Shown here: positions 35,926 through 44,147 of the stretch, piece after piece
How the letters are laid out: the number at the start of each line of letters is the position of its first letter
Numbering within the stretch: position 1 is the first letter of the stretch
Source of the DNA: Amycolatopsis deserti
GTDB lineage: Bacteria; Actinomycetota; Actinomycetes; Mycobacteriales; Pseudonocardiaceae
Length of the DNA stretch: 64,000 nucleotides
Assembly: GCF_014653945.1 (NCBI RefSeq)
Contig: NZ_BNAU01000001.1
Span: 744,001 to 808,000, forward strand
Direction of reading: 5' to 3'
Notes under the pieces: model-generated
What the model saw: only the letters and a program-made list of their open reading frames with translations
Database searches by the model: none
Told to the model about the DNA's origin: nothing
Position numbers and translations under genes: made by a program

Positions 35926-36890
35926 TGCGTGCCGTGCAGGCGACCGCGCTGACCGGCCCGGACGGGCTTCGGCTCGTCGAGGCGCCGGAACCGGACGGCC
36001 GGGACCGCGTCCTCGTGGACGTGCTGTATGCCGGCGTTTCGTTCCCCGACCTGCTGCGCACCCGCGGCCGGTACCAGGTGCGGCAGCAGCTGCCCTTCGT
36101 GCCCGGCGCCGAGGCCGCGGGCATCGTCCGGTCTGCCCCGCAGGCGAGCGGCTTCCAGCCCGGCGAGCGGGTGGCGGTGATCGCGGAGGGCACGTGGCAG
36201 GAGGTCGTGGCCGTGGACCCGGCGCTGGTGTTCCCTGTGCCCGGTCCGGTACCGCTGTCCACCGCGGCGGGCATCCCGCTCAACTACTTCACCGCCCACT
36301 GCGCGCTCGTCCGGCGAGCCCGGGCCGAGCCAGGCGAGACGGTGCTCGTCCACGGCGCCGCGGGCGGAGTGGGCAGCGCCGTCCTGGGCCTGTGCCGTGC
36401 CCTGGGCTTGCGCGCGATCGCCGTGGTCAGCAACGGCGCGAAGGGCGAGTTCGCCCACGCGGCTGGCGCATCCGATGTGGTCCACGGCGAGGACTGGGCC
36501 GACGAGGTGCGCGCGCTCACCGCGGGCCGGGGAGTGGACGTGGTCGTGGACCCGGTCGGCGGCGACCGGTTCACCGACTGCCTGCGTGTCCTCGCACCGG
36601 AGGGCCGCGTCGTCGTGCTCGGCTTCGCCGCGGGCCGAATCCCGGCGGTCCAGGTGAACCGCCTGCTGCTGCGCAACGCAACTGTCATGGGCGCCGGCTG
36701 GGGCGAGATCGTCCCTCGCGAACCCGCTTACCCGGGTGCACAGTGGACCGAGCTGTCCGCACTACTGGCCGACGGTCGCCTCGTCGTGCCGAAGCCGGAG
36801 GTCCTGCCACTGCCCGAAGCACCCGAAGCACTCCATCGGCTCGAAACCCGCACCGCGATGGGGAAGACCGTGCTGGACGCGACGCGTTAG
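35925..36890 (+). CDS. zinc-free quinone oxidoreductase-like (MDR family)
   Basis: 321-residue medium-chain reductase of the quinone oxidoreductase type: FVPGAEAAGIV, the NADPH motif HGAAGGVGSAVLGLC, and a DPVGGDRF strand. The catalytic-zinc ligands of alcohol dehydrogenases are absent. ATG 35925 shares its A with the preceding TGA. Last gene of the 11-gene operon; it probably reduces an enone or enoyl-CoA intermediate. Confidence 0.9.
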   Translation: MRAVQATALTGPDGLRLVEAPEPDGRDRVLVDVLYAGVSFPDLLRTRGRYQVRQQLPFVPGAEAAGIVRSAPQASGFQPGERVAVIAEGTWQEVVAVDPALVFPVPGPVPLSTAAGIPLNYFTAHCALVRRARAEPGETVLVHGAAGGVGSAVLGLCRALGLRAIAVVSNGAKGEFAHAAGASDVVHGEDWADEVRALTAGRGVDVVVDPVGGDRFTDCLRVLAPEGRVVVLGFAAGRIPAVQVNRLLLRNATVMGAGWGEIVPREPAYPGAQWTELSALLADGRLVVPKPEVLPLPEAPEALHRLETRTAMGKTVLDATR

Positions 36891-36898
36891 GCACGATC

Positions 36899-36915
36899 TG
36901 ATGTGAAGCTTGACG
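36899..36915 (+). promoter_or_regulatory. regulon promoter element, copy 3
   Basis: TGATGTGAAGC followed by TTGACG (36910-36915), matching copies at 21,031 and 25,809, with a shared downstream GATTTCAG/AATCTCAG. It precedes a decayed oxidoreductase gene, so it may now drive nothing useful. Confidence 0.55.
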
Positions 36916-37050
36916 ATTTCAGTCAGACATTTTTGCTGTGCCTCACACCGGCGATTTCCGGCGGAGGCCAACCAGCCCGCCGACCGCACCGATCCCACTG
37001 GTTGGTGTCCGAGGGGGAATCGGACACGCTTCCGTGCATCCATGGACAGA

Positions 37051-38073
37051 ATGCGGTTCATGTGACAGAACAAAGCTCGGCAACGCACAGCCGGGATCAC
37101 CCTCGCTCAGCGGCCCGAGCCGACAGCCGCGATCAACGACGTGGTCGTGGAAGTCCACGCGTCGGGCTTCGTGCCCGCGGAGTGGGAGTGGCCTTCGACC
37201 TGGGGCGATCGCTCGCGTCACGATCGGACGCCCGCGATCATCGGCCACGAGTTCGCCAGAGTGGTCACCGCCCTCGGCTATGGCACGACGGGACTCTCGC
37301 TGGGGCAGCGGGTTTTCGGCATCACGGACTGGCACCGCGATGGAACCCTGGCCGAGTACGCGGCCGTGGAGGCGCGCAACCTCGCGCCGTTGCCGGGGGA
37401 CGTCGACTTCACGGTGGGTGCGAGCCTGCCGATTTCCGGGTTGACGGCGTGGCAGGGTCTGTTCCAGCACGGTCGTCTCCGGGCGGGGCAGAGCGTCCTC
37501 GCGCACGGCGCGGCCGGTGCAGTCGGTGCGATGGTGACGCAGCTGGCACGGGAGTTCGGTGGCTATGTCATCGGTACCGGGCGGGCGGCGGACCGCCAGG
37601 CGGCGCTCGTGTTCGGCGCGAACGACTTCCTCGACCTCGAGCACGACGATCTCGGCGACGTCGGCGGGGTCGACCTGGTCTTCGACGTCATCGGCGGCGA
37701 CGTTCAGCGGCGCTCGGCGAGCCTCCTCCGTCCGGGCGGGACCCTGGTGTCGGTGGTCGGGCCCGTCGAGGCTCGCCCGGTCGACCGCCTCACGATCGAC
37801 TTCGTCGTCGAGTCCGTTCCCGGCCGGCTGATGGAGATCGTCGGCCGGGTGCGGGACGGACGCCTCCGCACGCACATCGGCACGGTCGTGTCCCCTCGAC
37901 GACGCCCTCCCTGCGCTCACCCCGACCGAGCGGCGCAGGGCAAGACCGTCATCCGCGTGCGACCCCGAAATGTCGGGGCGGCTTCACTCCAAGCCCGATC
38001 CGGCGACGCGCGCCGAGATTTACAAACACCGAGCACTTGTACACCTAGTGCTACATCCTCTAAGGTTTTGTAA
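37051..38073 (+). pseudogene. NADP-dependent quinone reductase-like gene, decayed
   Basis: The body from 37,141 reads cleanly as an MDR-family reductase: GHEFARVVTALGYG, GITDWHRDGTLAEYAAVEAR, HGAAGAVGAMVTQLA. Three lesions are visible. The likely start at 37,051 is followed by an in-frame TGA at 37,063-37,065 before the conserved RPEPTAAIND. Near 37,893 an extra C shifts the frame away from SLDDALPALTPTE, and a lost G near 37,940 restores it at GKTVIRVR. The expected stop after VRP is CGA (37,966-37,968), so translation would run to 38,073, into the alkB operator. A GTG at 37,141 might still give a partial protein. Confidence 0.7.
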
Positions 38074-38074
38074 A
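38019..38074. promoter_or_regulatory. alkB promoter with nested inverted repeats
   Basis: TTTACAAA (38019-38026) and TTTGTAAA (38067-38074) are perfect inverted copies. Inside them AGCACT (38032-38037) and AGTGCT (38047-38052) form another pair. The block ends 20 bp before the alkB ATG and is the likely operator of the TetR protein encoded at the end of the operon. Confidence 0.6.
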
Positions 38075-38093
38075 CCTCGCAGAGGAGGATGCG

Positions 38094-39491
38094 ATGAGCG
38101 ACGAAAAGGCAACGGTGCCCGACGGCTCGACCGAGCAGTGGACCGATCGCAAGCGCTACCTGTGGCTGATCGGTCTGGTCGTGCCGTCGTTGGTGTTCCT
38201 GGCGATCGGGTTGCACGCGGCGACTGGCTGGGGTGTGTGGTTCTGGATCGGGCCGATCGTGATCCTGGTCGTGGTGCCCCTGATCGATCTGGTCGCCGGG
38301 CTGGACCGCAGCAACCCGCCGGACGACGTCATCGAACGCCTCGAGAACGACCGGTACTACCGGTGGATCACCTACGCGTTCCTGCCCATCCAGTACGCCG
38401 GGTTCGCGGTCGCGCTGTGGCTGATCGCCCGCGGCGAACTGTCCATCGTGGACAAGGTGGGCCTGGCGATCACCGTCGGGTGCGTCGGCGGGATCGGCAT
38501 CAACACCGCGCACGAGCTGGGGCACAAGAAGGAGAGCCACGAGCGGTGGCTGTCGAAGATCGCGCTCGCCCAGAGCTTCTACGGTCACTTCTACATCGAG
38601 CACAACCGCGGGCATCACGTGCGGGTCGCGACCCCGGAGGATCCGGCCAGCAGCCGGGTCGGGGAGAGCTTCTACCGGTTCTGGCCGCGGACCGTCATCG
38701 GCTCGCTGCGCTCGGCCTGGCGCCTGGAACGCAACCGCTACGCCCGGCGGAACCAGCACCCGTTCCGCATCGGCAACGACGTGCTCAACGCGTGGCTGAT
38801 GTCGGCCGTGCTGTGGGCGGCGGTGATCGCCTGGCTGGGCGCGGGTGTCCTGCCCTACCTGCTGATCCAGGCCGTGGTCGGGTTCTCGCTCCTGGAGATC
38901 GTCAACTACATGGAGCACTACGGCATGCGGCGGCGGCAGGTGGGCACGCCCGAGCGGCGCCGGTACGAGCGCGTCGATCCCAGCCACAGCTGGAACTCCA
39001 ACAACATCGCCACCAACGTCCTGCTCTATCACCTGCAGCGGCACAGCGATCACCACGCCAACCCGACCCGCCGGTACCAGACGCTGCGCGACTTCGCGGA
39101 ATCGCCGGTCCTGCCCACCGGGTACGCCGGGATGATCGTGCTCGCCCTGATCCCGCCGCTGTGGCGCCGCGTGATGGACCCGCGCGTGCTCGCCCACTTC
39201 GACGGCGACATGAGCCGCGCCAACATCCATCCCGGCAAGCGGGCGAAGGTGCTCGCGCGGTATGGGCGCACCGAGTCCCCGGAACCCGTCGCCGCCGACA
39301 CCCGTGGTGATGCGACGGACGGCGGGATGTGTCCCGGCTGCGGCTACGTCTACGACGAGAAGATCGGCGACCCCAGGGAGGGCTTCCCGGCCGGCACCCC
39401 GTGGTCGGCGATCCCGGATTCCTGGTGCTGCCCCGACTGCGGGGTCCGGGAGAAGGTCGACTTCGTCGCCCCGGGGAGGGTGAGCGCGTGA
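38094..39491 (+). CDS. alkB: alkane 1-monooxygenase fused to rubredoxin
   Basis: 465-residue fusion. Residues 1 to about 400 are the membrane diiron hydroxylase AlkB, with hydrophobic helices and the four His/NYMEH boxes HELGHKK, EHNRGHH, NYMEHYG and LQRHSDHHAN. Residues about 408-460 are a rubredoxin with CPGCGYVYD and WCCPDCG. AlkB hydroxylates the terminal carbon of n-alkanes in the inner membrane using electrons from rubredoxin. Fusions of this kind are known from some actinomycetes. A ribosome site AGAGGAGG precedes ATG 38094. First gene of a four-gene operon. Confidence 0.95.
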   Translation: MSDEKATVPDGSTEQWTDRKRYLWLIGLVVPSLVFLAIGLHAATGWGVWFWIGPIVILVVVPLIDLVAGLDRSNPPDDVIERLENDRYYRWITYAFLPIQYAGFAVALWLIARGELSIVDKVGLAITVGCVGGIGINTAHELGHKKESHERWLSKIALAQSFYGHFYIEHNRGHHVRVATPEDPASSRVGESFYRFWPRTVIGSLRSAWRLERNRYARRNQHPFRIGNDVLNAWLMSAVLWAAVIAWLGAGVLPYLLIQAVVGFSLLEIVNYMEHYGMRRRQVGTPERRRYERVDPSHSWNSNNIATNVLLYHLQRHSDHHANPTRRYQTLRDFAESPVLPTGYAGMIVLALIPPLWRRVMDPRVLAHFDGDMSRANIHPGKRAKVLARYGRTESPEPVAADTRGDATDGGMCPGCGYVYDEKIGDPREGFPAGTPWSAIPDSWCCPDCGVREKVDFVAPGRVSA

Positions 39492-39682
39492 TGCGGATCG
39501 AGGCGGACCGGGCCAAGTGCGACGGCCTGGGGATGTGCGAGGCGATGGCGCCGGACTTCTTCGAGGTCGGCGCGGACGGGACGGTGGCGGTGCTCGACGA
39601 GCACTCCGGTGAGGAACACCGCCAGGACGTCACCGCGGCGGTCGACGCCTGCCCCGTCCTGGCGCTGAAGGTGAGGGACTGA
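39491..39682 (+). CDS. small ferredoxin, [3Fe-4S] type
   Basis: 63-residue ferredoxin: KCDGLGMCEAMAPDFFEV and the distal DACPVLAL. The motif has two Cys spaced by five residues, with the middle cluster Cys missing, plus a distal Cys-Pro; this is the pattern of [3Fe-4S] ferredoxins that serve P450s. Its ATG overlaps the alkB stop. It is an unusual extra carrier beside the fused rubredoxin. Confidence 0.88.
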   Translation: MRIEADRAKCDGLGMCEAMAPDFFEVGADGTVAVLDEHSGEEHRQDVTAAVDACPVLALKVRD

Positions 39683-39684
39683 CC

Positions 39685-40899
39685 GTGACACTGGTGGTCG
39701 CCGGCGCGTCATTGGCCGGCCTGCGCGCGGTGGAATCGGCGCGGCGCCACGGGTACCGGGGCCGGATCGTGCTGATCGGCGCCGAGGAGCACCCGCCCTA
39801 CGACCGGCCACCGCTGTCCAAGTCCTTCCTCGCCCCGCACACCCCGGCGCGGGTGGTGCCGTTCCGGTCCGCGGCGGAGCTGCGGGAGGACCTGGGGGTC
39901 GACCTGCTCTTGGGCACCCCGGCGACCGGCCTGGACACCGGGGCCCGCACCGTTCGGGTGGGGGAGCGGACGATCCGCTACGACGCGCTCGTGATCGCCA
40001 CCGGGGCCACGCCACGTCGGCTCCGCGGCGCCGACCGGCTCGCCGGGGTGCACACCCTGCGCACCGCCGAGGACGCGCTGGCCGTCCGCGCCGCGCTGGA
40101 CCGCGGCGCGCGCACGGTCGTCATCGGCGCTGGGTTCATCGGCTCGGAGGTCGCCTCGGCAGCCCGCGCCCGCGGGCTGCCGGTGACCATCGTGGAAGCG
40201 CTCGACCTGCCCCTCACCCGCTCGATCGGCCCGCAGGCCGGCACCGTCTGCGCGGATCTGCACCGCGCGGCCGGCACCGGCCTGCGGTTGTCCACGGCCG
40301 TCGAGGGGCTGGAGTCGGCAGGCGGAGCCGTGACCGGCGTCCGGCTCGCCACGGGCGAGGTCCTGCCCGCCGATCTGGTGGTCGCCGGGATCGGGGTCAC
40401 CCCGGCCACGGGCTGGCTGGAAGGCAGCGGCGTCACCCTGCACGAACGCGACCGCGGCGTGGTCTGCGACGCCACGCTCGCCACCGGTGCGCCCGGCGTG
40501 TACGCGGCGGGCGACGTCGCTCACGTGGCGAACCCGCTGTTCGGCGGGGAGCTGATGCGCCTGGAGCACTGGACCGGCGCAGCCGAACAGGGCGCGGCCG
40601 CCGCCCGCCACGCGCTCGACCCGGCGGCGGCGCGCCCGCTGGCCCCGGTGCCCTACTTCTGGTCGGACTGGTACGGCCACCGCATCCAGTTCGTCGGCAC
40701 ACCGCACGCGGACGAGGTGCTGGTCGCGGTGCCCGCCGAGGCCGGGTTCACCGCGCTCTACCGGCGCGGTGACCGGATCACCGGCGCGCTCACCGTCGAC
40801 CGCCCGCGGGAGATCATGAAGTACCGGCGGCTGATCGCCGCCGCGGCGCCCTGGCCGGACGCCGTCGCCTTCGCCGCCACCACCAGGGCCGCCGCCTAG
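39685..40899 (+). CDS. FAD-dependent ferredoxin/rubredoxin reductase
   Basis: 404-residue reductase: FAD motif near the N-terminus (VVAGASLAGLRA), PPYDRPPLSKSFL, NAD motif VVIGAGFIGSEVA, and GVYAAGDVAH near residue 270; C-terminal domain with EHWTGAAEQG. It moves electrons from NAD(P)H to ferredoxin or rubredoxin. GTG 39685 lies 2 bp after the ferredoxin stop. It completes the electron chain for AlkB. Confidence 0.93.
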   Translation: MTLVVAGASLAGLRAVESARRHGYRGRIVLIGAEEHPPYDRPPLSKSFLAPHTPARVVPFRSAAELREDLGVDLLLGTPATGLDTGARTVRVGERTIRYDALVIATGATPRRLRGADRLAGVHTLRTAEDALAVRAALDRGARTVVIGAGFIGSEVASAARARGLPVTIVEALDLPLTRSIGPQAGTVCADLHRAAGTGLRLSTAVEGLESAGGAVTGVRLATGEVLPADLVVAGIGVTPATGWLEGSGVTLHERDRGVVCDATLATGAPGVYAAGDVAHVANPLFGGELMRLEHWTGAAEQGAAAARHALDPAAARPLAPVPYFWSDWYGHRIQFVGTPHADEVLVAVPAEAGFTALYRRGDRITGALTVDRPREIMKYRRLIAAAAPWPDAVAFAATTRAAA

Positions 40900-40900
40900 A

Positions 40901-41536
40901 ATGGCGATCATGGGCGACACTCTCCCGGCCAGGTCGGGCGCCGGGGGCCAGCACCGGCAGCCGATCATCGTCGCGGCGATCGAGATGACCGCACGGGAGG
41001 GCTGGTCGGCGGTCACCATGGCCCGGCTGGCCGAGACCACCGGGGTCAGCCGCCAGACCGTGTACAACGAGGTCGGCTCGAAGGCCGCGCTGGCCGAAGC
41101 CATGGTCGTCCACGAGCTCGACCGGTTCCTCGCCCTCGTCCGCGACGCGTTCGACCGCCACCCCGACGACCTCGTGGAGGCCATCTACGACGCCGTCCGC
41201 AACGTCCTCGAACTCGCCACCGACAACGTCCTGCTGCGCGCCGTCGTCACGGCCACCCACGGCGCGGACACCGAACTGCTGCCCCTGCTGACCACCCGGG
41301 CGGACACCCTGATCACCGAGGCCAAGGCGATCCTCCTGCGGCGGGTGGAGTCCTACCGGCCCGAGCTGACCGCCGACCAGATCGACGTGGTGGTCGACGT
41401 GCTCGTCCGCGCCGTCCTCAGCCACGTCATGCAGCCCTCGGACACACCGGCCCGCACCGCCGACGGACTGGCCTGGCTGGCGGCCCGCGTGCTCGACGAC
41501 CGCGCGCGGACGCCCCTGCGCTACATCGGGCGCTGA
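40901..41536 (+). CDS. TetR-family regulator of the alkane operon
   Basis: 211-residue TetR protein: HTH TMARLAETTGVSRQTVYNEV followed by GSKAALAEAMV. It is the last gene of the alkB operon, one base after the reductase stop, as in AlkX-type arrangements where the regulator represses its own operon. ATG 40901 or 40910. It probably binds the inverted repeats at 38,019-38,074. Confidence 0.88.
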   Translation: MAIMGDTLPARSGAGGQHRQPIIVAAIEMTAREGWSAVTMARLAETTGVSRQTVYNEVGSKAALAEAMVVHELDRFLALVRDAFDRHPDDLVEAIYDAVRNVLELATDNVLLRAVVTATHGADTELLPLLTTRADTLITEAKAILLRRVESYRPELTADQIDVVVDVLVRAVLSHVMQPSDTPARTADGLAWLAARVLDDRARTPLRYIGR

Positions 41537-41822
41537 CCGGGGTCGGACCCGCTGCGCGCCACCGATCCCGCTCCCACCTCGGCCACCGGCAGCCCGGGGA
41601 ACTCCGCGGGCGGGCCGGTGGGTGACGATCACCGCCGGGCGGCAGCCCACCAGGCGCGGCGAGGTCGGCGGCCGTCGCGCCGTCCGGGTGCGCCATCGGC
41701 TCGTCGACGGCAGCACGGGGGCGCGCGCCACGCCGAGCGGCTGACGCTCCCCGCCGGACCGCGTCGTGCCGTGCGCGCCCAGCGGGGTGTCCAGCGCGCG
41801 GCGTCCAGGTCCGCTGAGGACG
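41521..41822 (-). pseudogene. 3' remnant of an ABC transporter ATPase
   Basis: On the minus strand, fragments of one ABC ATPase are spread over three frames: ALDTPLGAHG with SGGERQPLGVARA (signature motif) in one, VDEPMAHPDGATAADLA (Walker B/D-loop) in the next, VIVTHRPA (switch His) back in the first, and an EFPGLPVAEVGAG tail ending at TAG 41521-41523 in the third. The order is correct, so this is a gene end with several frameshifts and an eroded Walker B. The pattern resembles CydC/CydD-type exporters. The 5' part is absent. Confidence 0.7.
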
Positions 41823-42185
41823 TCATGTGGGATCACCGTCCAGCACTTGGGTGTGGCGCTGGACGAGCGAGTCGTCGAGCGCTGCGGGCGGGTGGACGAT
41901 GAGCAGGTCCCGCTGCGGGTGAGTGGCTAGGAGGACGCGGTCGCCGGGGAGCAGGCAGCAGCGGTGCCGGACGGTGGCGGGTAGGCGGAGGTGGCCCTTC
42001 TTGGTCACGCTGAACACGCCGTGGTCGTCGTGGCGGATGAGGAGGAGTCCGTGCGCTTCGCGGATATCCAGCCGGGTGTCCGGCGTCCAAGAGAGCGCGG
42101 TCAGCACCGCCCGGTCGGCCACGCGGCCCCGGCAGTCGACGGCCGCCATCCCGTACACGACGCTGCTCGTACGAGGCGCCGGCAT
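41823..42185 (-). CDS. AbrB/MazE-type DNA-binding domain protein
   Basis: 120-residue protein. The core VFSVTKKGHLRLPATVRHRC then LLPGDRVLLATHP is a SpoVT-AbrB swapped-hairpin-like domain, seen in small actinomycete regulators near integrase genes. ATG 42185 begins MPAPRTSSVVYG, the usual family start; an upstream GTG at 42290 is possible but encodes low-complexity sequence. It stands at the left edge of the accessory region. Confidence 0.75.
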   Translation of the reverse strand: MPAPRTSSVVYGMAAVDCRGRVADRAVLTALSWTPDTRLDIREAHGLLLIRHDDHGVFSVTKKGHLRLPATVRHRCCLLPGDRVLLATHPQRDLLIVHPPAALDDSLVQRHTQVLDGDPT

Positions 42186-42365
42186 GGTGGGAAGTGGCAG
42201 CGTTCGGCGGGTGGCGGTGTGACCATCGCGCCGCGGAGGAGCCGCTGGGAAAGTGATCGGCTTGATCACGGCACCGGTCACGAGGACCACGCCAGGAGGA
42301 ACACAGACGCGGCCTACAAGCCGCAGTCAGGTGTTGATGTGCACTCAAGCGCTGGTACGCCAGAT

Positions 42366-42381
42366 GTGGCAGACCTGCCAC
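42366..42381. promoter_or_regulatory. palindrome GTGGCAG-AC-CTGCCAC
   Basis: Perfect 7-2-7 inverted repeat in the gene-free stretch upstream of the low-GC cassette and 181 bp upstream of the AbrB-like gene's start. Operator-like; the partner is unknown. Confidence 0.4.
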
Positions 42382-42822
42382 GAAACTGTGTCCGAGGGGG
42401 GAGTTGCACACTACCCACACGGCTCTTGCTGCCTAACGGGTTGTACAGGCGGGAGCTCGAAGATGGGTCGCTCACCAAGTAGTGTTGACTAATTCCGTCA
42501 AAGGAGCCTGCACCTTCCGGAGGGTCGCCGGCCTCCGAGTGGGACCACCGCTGCGCGGTTGCCTGCAACACTCGTGTCCGTTCCACGGGGCAAGATTGCG
42601 TGACAATACGATCACAGAACGTCCGTCGATGTGGCCGTAGAGTAACAGTAGATGTTGGCGACGCGACAAGGCAGTTGCTCACTGACATGAGGAAGGCGGT
42701 TATGTCTGCAACCACTACCGTTGGTGTCTGTGCTCTTTCATTCTTGCGGCAGGACAGGCCAAGTCGTGGACTTCCTAAGCAAATTGCCCGACATGAATGA
42801 GTGACACAGGTTTACGTCGATA

Positions 42823-42842
42823 GCAAGCCAACACTGGCTTGC
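42823..42842. promoter_or_regulatory. palindrome GCAAGCCA-ACAC-TGGCTTGC before the nuclease gene
   Basis: Perfect 8-4-8 inverted repeat ending 26 bp before the nuclease start codon. Either an operator for the cassette or an mRNA leader hairpin. Confidence 0.5.
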
Positions 42843-42868
42843 CCCAACAAGGGGGTGATGCGGCACTG

Positions 42869-43789
42869 ATGAGCAAGCGAATATCTACAGCGGCCTATCA
42901 AGCCTTGCGAAACGCTCTGCCGGTCATTGTATGGTACAAAAGAAGCTTCAAGCAGTACCTTCACACGGCGCTACGTGATCACCTGGAACTGCTCCACGGT
43001 ATCAACTTCGACGCGAGTAAGCGCGAAGTATCCGATGAACTCGTCGAGCGTTTGATTCGTAACGAGAATGCATACCAGGATGTCACTTTGCGACTCATGC
43101 TTGAGATCGCTAACCTGAACAAGTTTCCTGAGCTCGAGCGCCATGAAGACAGCGATCAATTGATTCAGAAAGCCCGCGCCGCAGTGGACGAACTGCGAGA
43201 ACAGACGGCTGGGCATGAGCAGCTCATCGTCGAGCGCGAACGTATTGCGGCGGAGCGCGCCGCATACACGCAGCAAGCCGAACTGCAACGTCGGTTTGCC
43301 GACGAGCTCGATGAGTTGAAGCGAGACTTCTATCGGTTGACTGCCATGAACGACCAGCGGCAGCAACGTGGCCGGGAATTTGAGGAGTTCCTCCATCGGT
43401 TGTTCAATATTTTCGATCTAGAGCCGCGCCTGTCCTACGTTGTCCGTTGGGAGCAGATTGACGGTGCTTTCAGCTTCGACACTGACGATTATATTTTGGA
43501 GGCAAAATGGACAAGCTCGCCGATCGAGGTCAAGGAGGCTACACACTTCGCTGATAAGGTTCGAGAGAAGGGTAAAAATGCACTCGGATTGCTTATCAGT
43601 ATGGGTGGCTTCTCGGCGGGCACCATCGAAAAGTATAGTCGGAGAACCCCGTTTATGACGATCGACGCGGCCGACATTATATGTGTACTAGATCAGCGAG
43701 CTCGCCTCGATGACCTGCTTCGAAGAAAGAAGCGCCATGCTAACGAGACTGGAGAATGCTACTTTCCAGCCGGTAAACTTTTTGAGTGA
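42869..43789 (+). CDS. PD-(D/E)XK restriction endonuclease-like protein
   Basis: 306-residue protein in three parts: a helical N-terminal region (1-95), a charged coiled coil (about 100-165), and a C-terminal nuclease-like domain. The nuclease signature is visible as GREFEEF (169-174), QIDGAF with Asp198, and YILEAKW with Glu211 and Lys213. This arrangement matches Mrr-like or type IV-like restriction nucleases. Codon use is much less GC-rich than in the host genes. ATG 42869 is chosen; an upstream in-frame TTG at 42839 would add ten residues. First gene of the low-GC cassette with an ATPase; a DNA-targeting defence role is inferred. Confidence 0.75.
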   Translation: MSKRISTAAYQALRNALPVIVWYKRSFKQYLHTALRDHLELLHGINFDASKREVSDELVERLIRNENAYQDVTLRLMLEIANLNKFPELERHEDSDQLIQKARAAVDELREQTAGHEQLIVERERIAAERAAYTQQAELQRRFADELDELKRDFYRLTAMNDQRQQRGREFEEFLHRLFNIFDLEPRLSYVVRWEQIDGAFSFDTDDYILEAKWTSSPIEVKEATHFADKVREKGKNALGLLISMGGFSAGTIEKYSRRTPFMTIDAADIICVLDQRARLDDLLRRKKRHANETGECYFPAGKLFE

Positions 43790-44147
43790 TATCTCACCGT
43801 CCGGACCGCGAAGGCGGAACTTCGTCAGTTCTGCAGGACCTTGTTCGGGCTCCACCGGAGGCCGTCGCCCTGGGATTGCTGTCTGACTTCTGCGAACGTT
43901 AGCTGACGCCAACCGCTGGCAGGTCGGCGGGACGGGTTGGCCCCGTCCTGCCCGTCCCATGAGTAGCACGAGGTGCGGCCAAGGGGGACCGGCGAGACGC
44001 AAGGTCGCGTCCCGTCCCGCGCTCGGGCGTGGCTGGCGATGCAGCAGCAGCTTGCGCTTTGGCTTCGCGAATACCTCTAGGCGACGCGTGCAACGCTCGT
44101 AATATAAACTGCATAGAACGACAGCCAGGCACTTATTTGGGGGACTT
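43790..44147. other. 358-bp intergenic stretch in the low-GC cassette
   Basis: No gene is supportable. It has a stem GGACGGG (43930-43936) / CCCGTCC (43942-43948) with a 5-nt loop and another CCCGTCCC 2 bp on, possibly a terminator of the nuclease gene. An AT-rich segment, AATATAAACTGCAT near 44,100, could be the ATPase promoter. Confidence 0.4.

Larger units (their letters stand above)
42186..42868. other. 683-bp gene-free stretch at the left edge of the accessory region
   Basis: I see no supportable gene here; short frames on both strands lack family sequence. Base composition changes from GC-rich to more AT-rich at about 42.6 kb, which probably marks foreign DNA. It contains a 16-bp palindrome (42366-42381), a hairpin CGGAGG/CCTCCG (42518-42537) and a 20-bp palindrome (42823-42842). 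Confidence 0.5.

Noticed and set aside
42503-42514. CCTGCACCTTCC near the left edge matching CCTGCAGCTTCC at 57.29 kb, as att cores
   Set aside because: Eleven of 12 bases match, but flanking sequences do not, and the length is too short to claim a boundary.
43846-43865. GTTCGGGCTCCACC as a left att copy matching the tRNA-like sequence at 57,308
   Set aside because: It only matches by allowing an 11-nt gap in the middle and lies inside the cassette, after the nuclease gene; chance is more likely.
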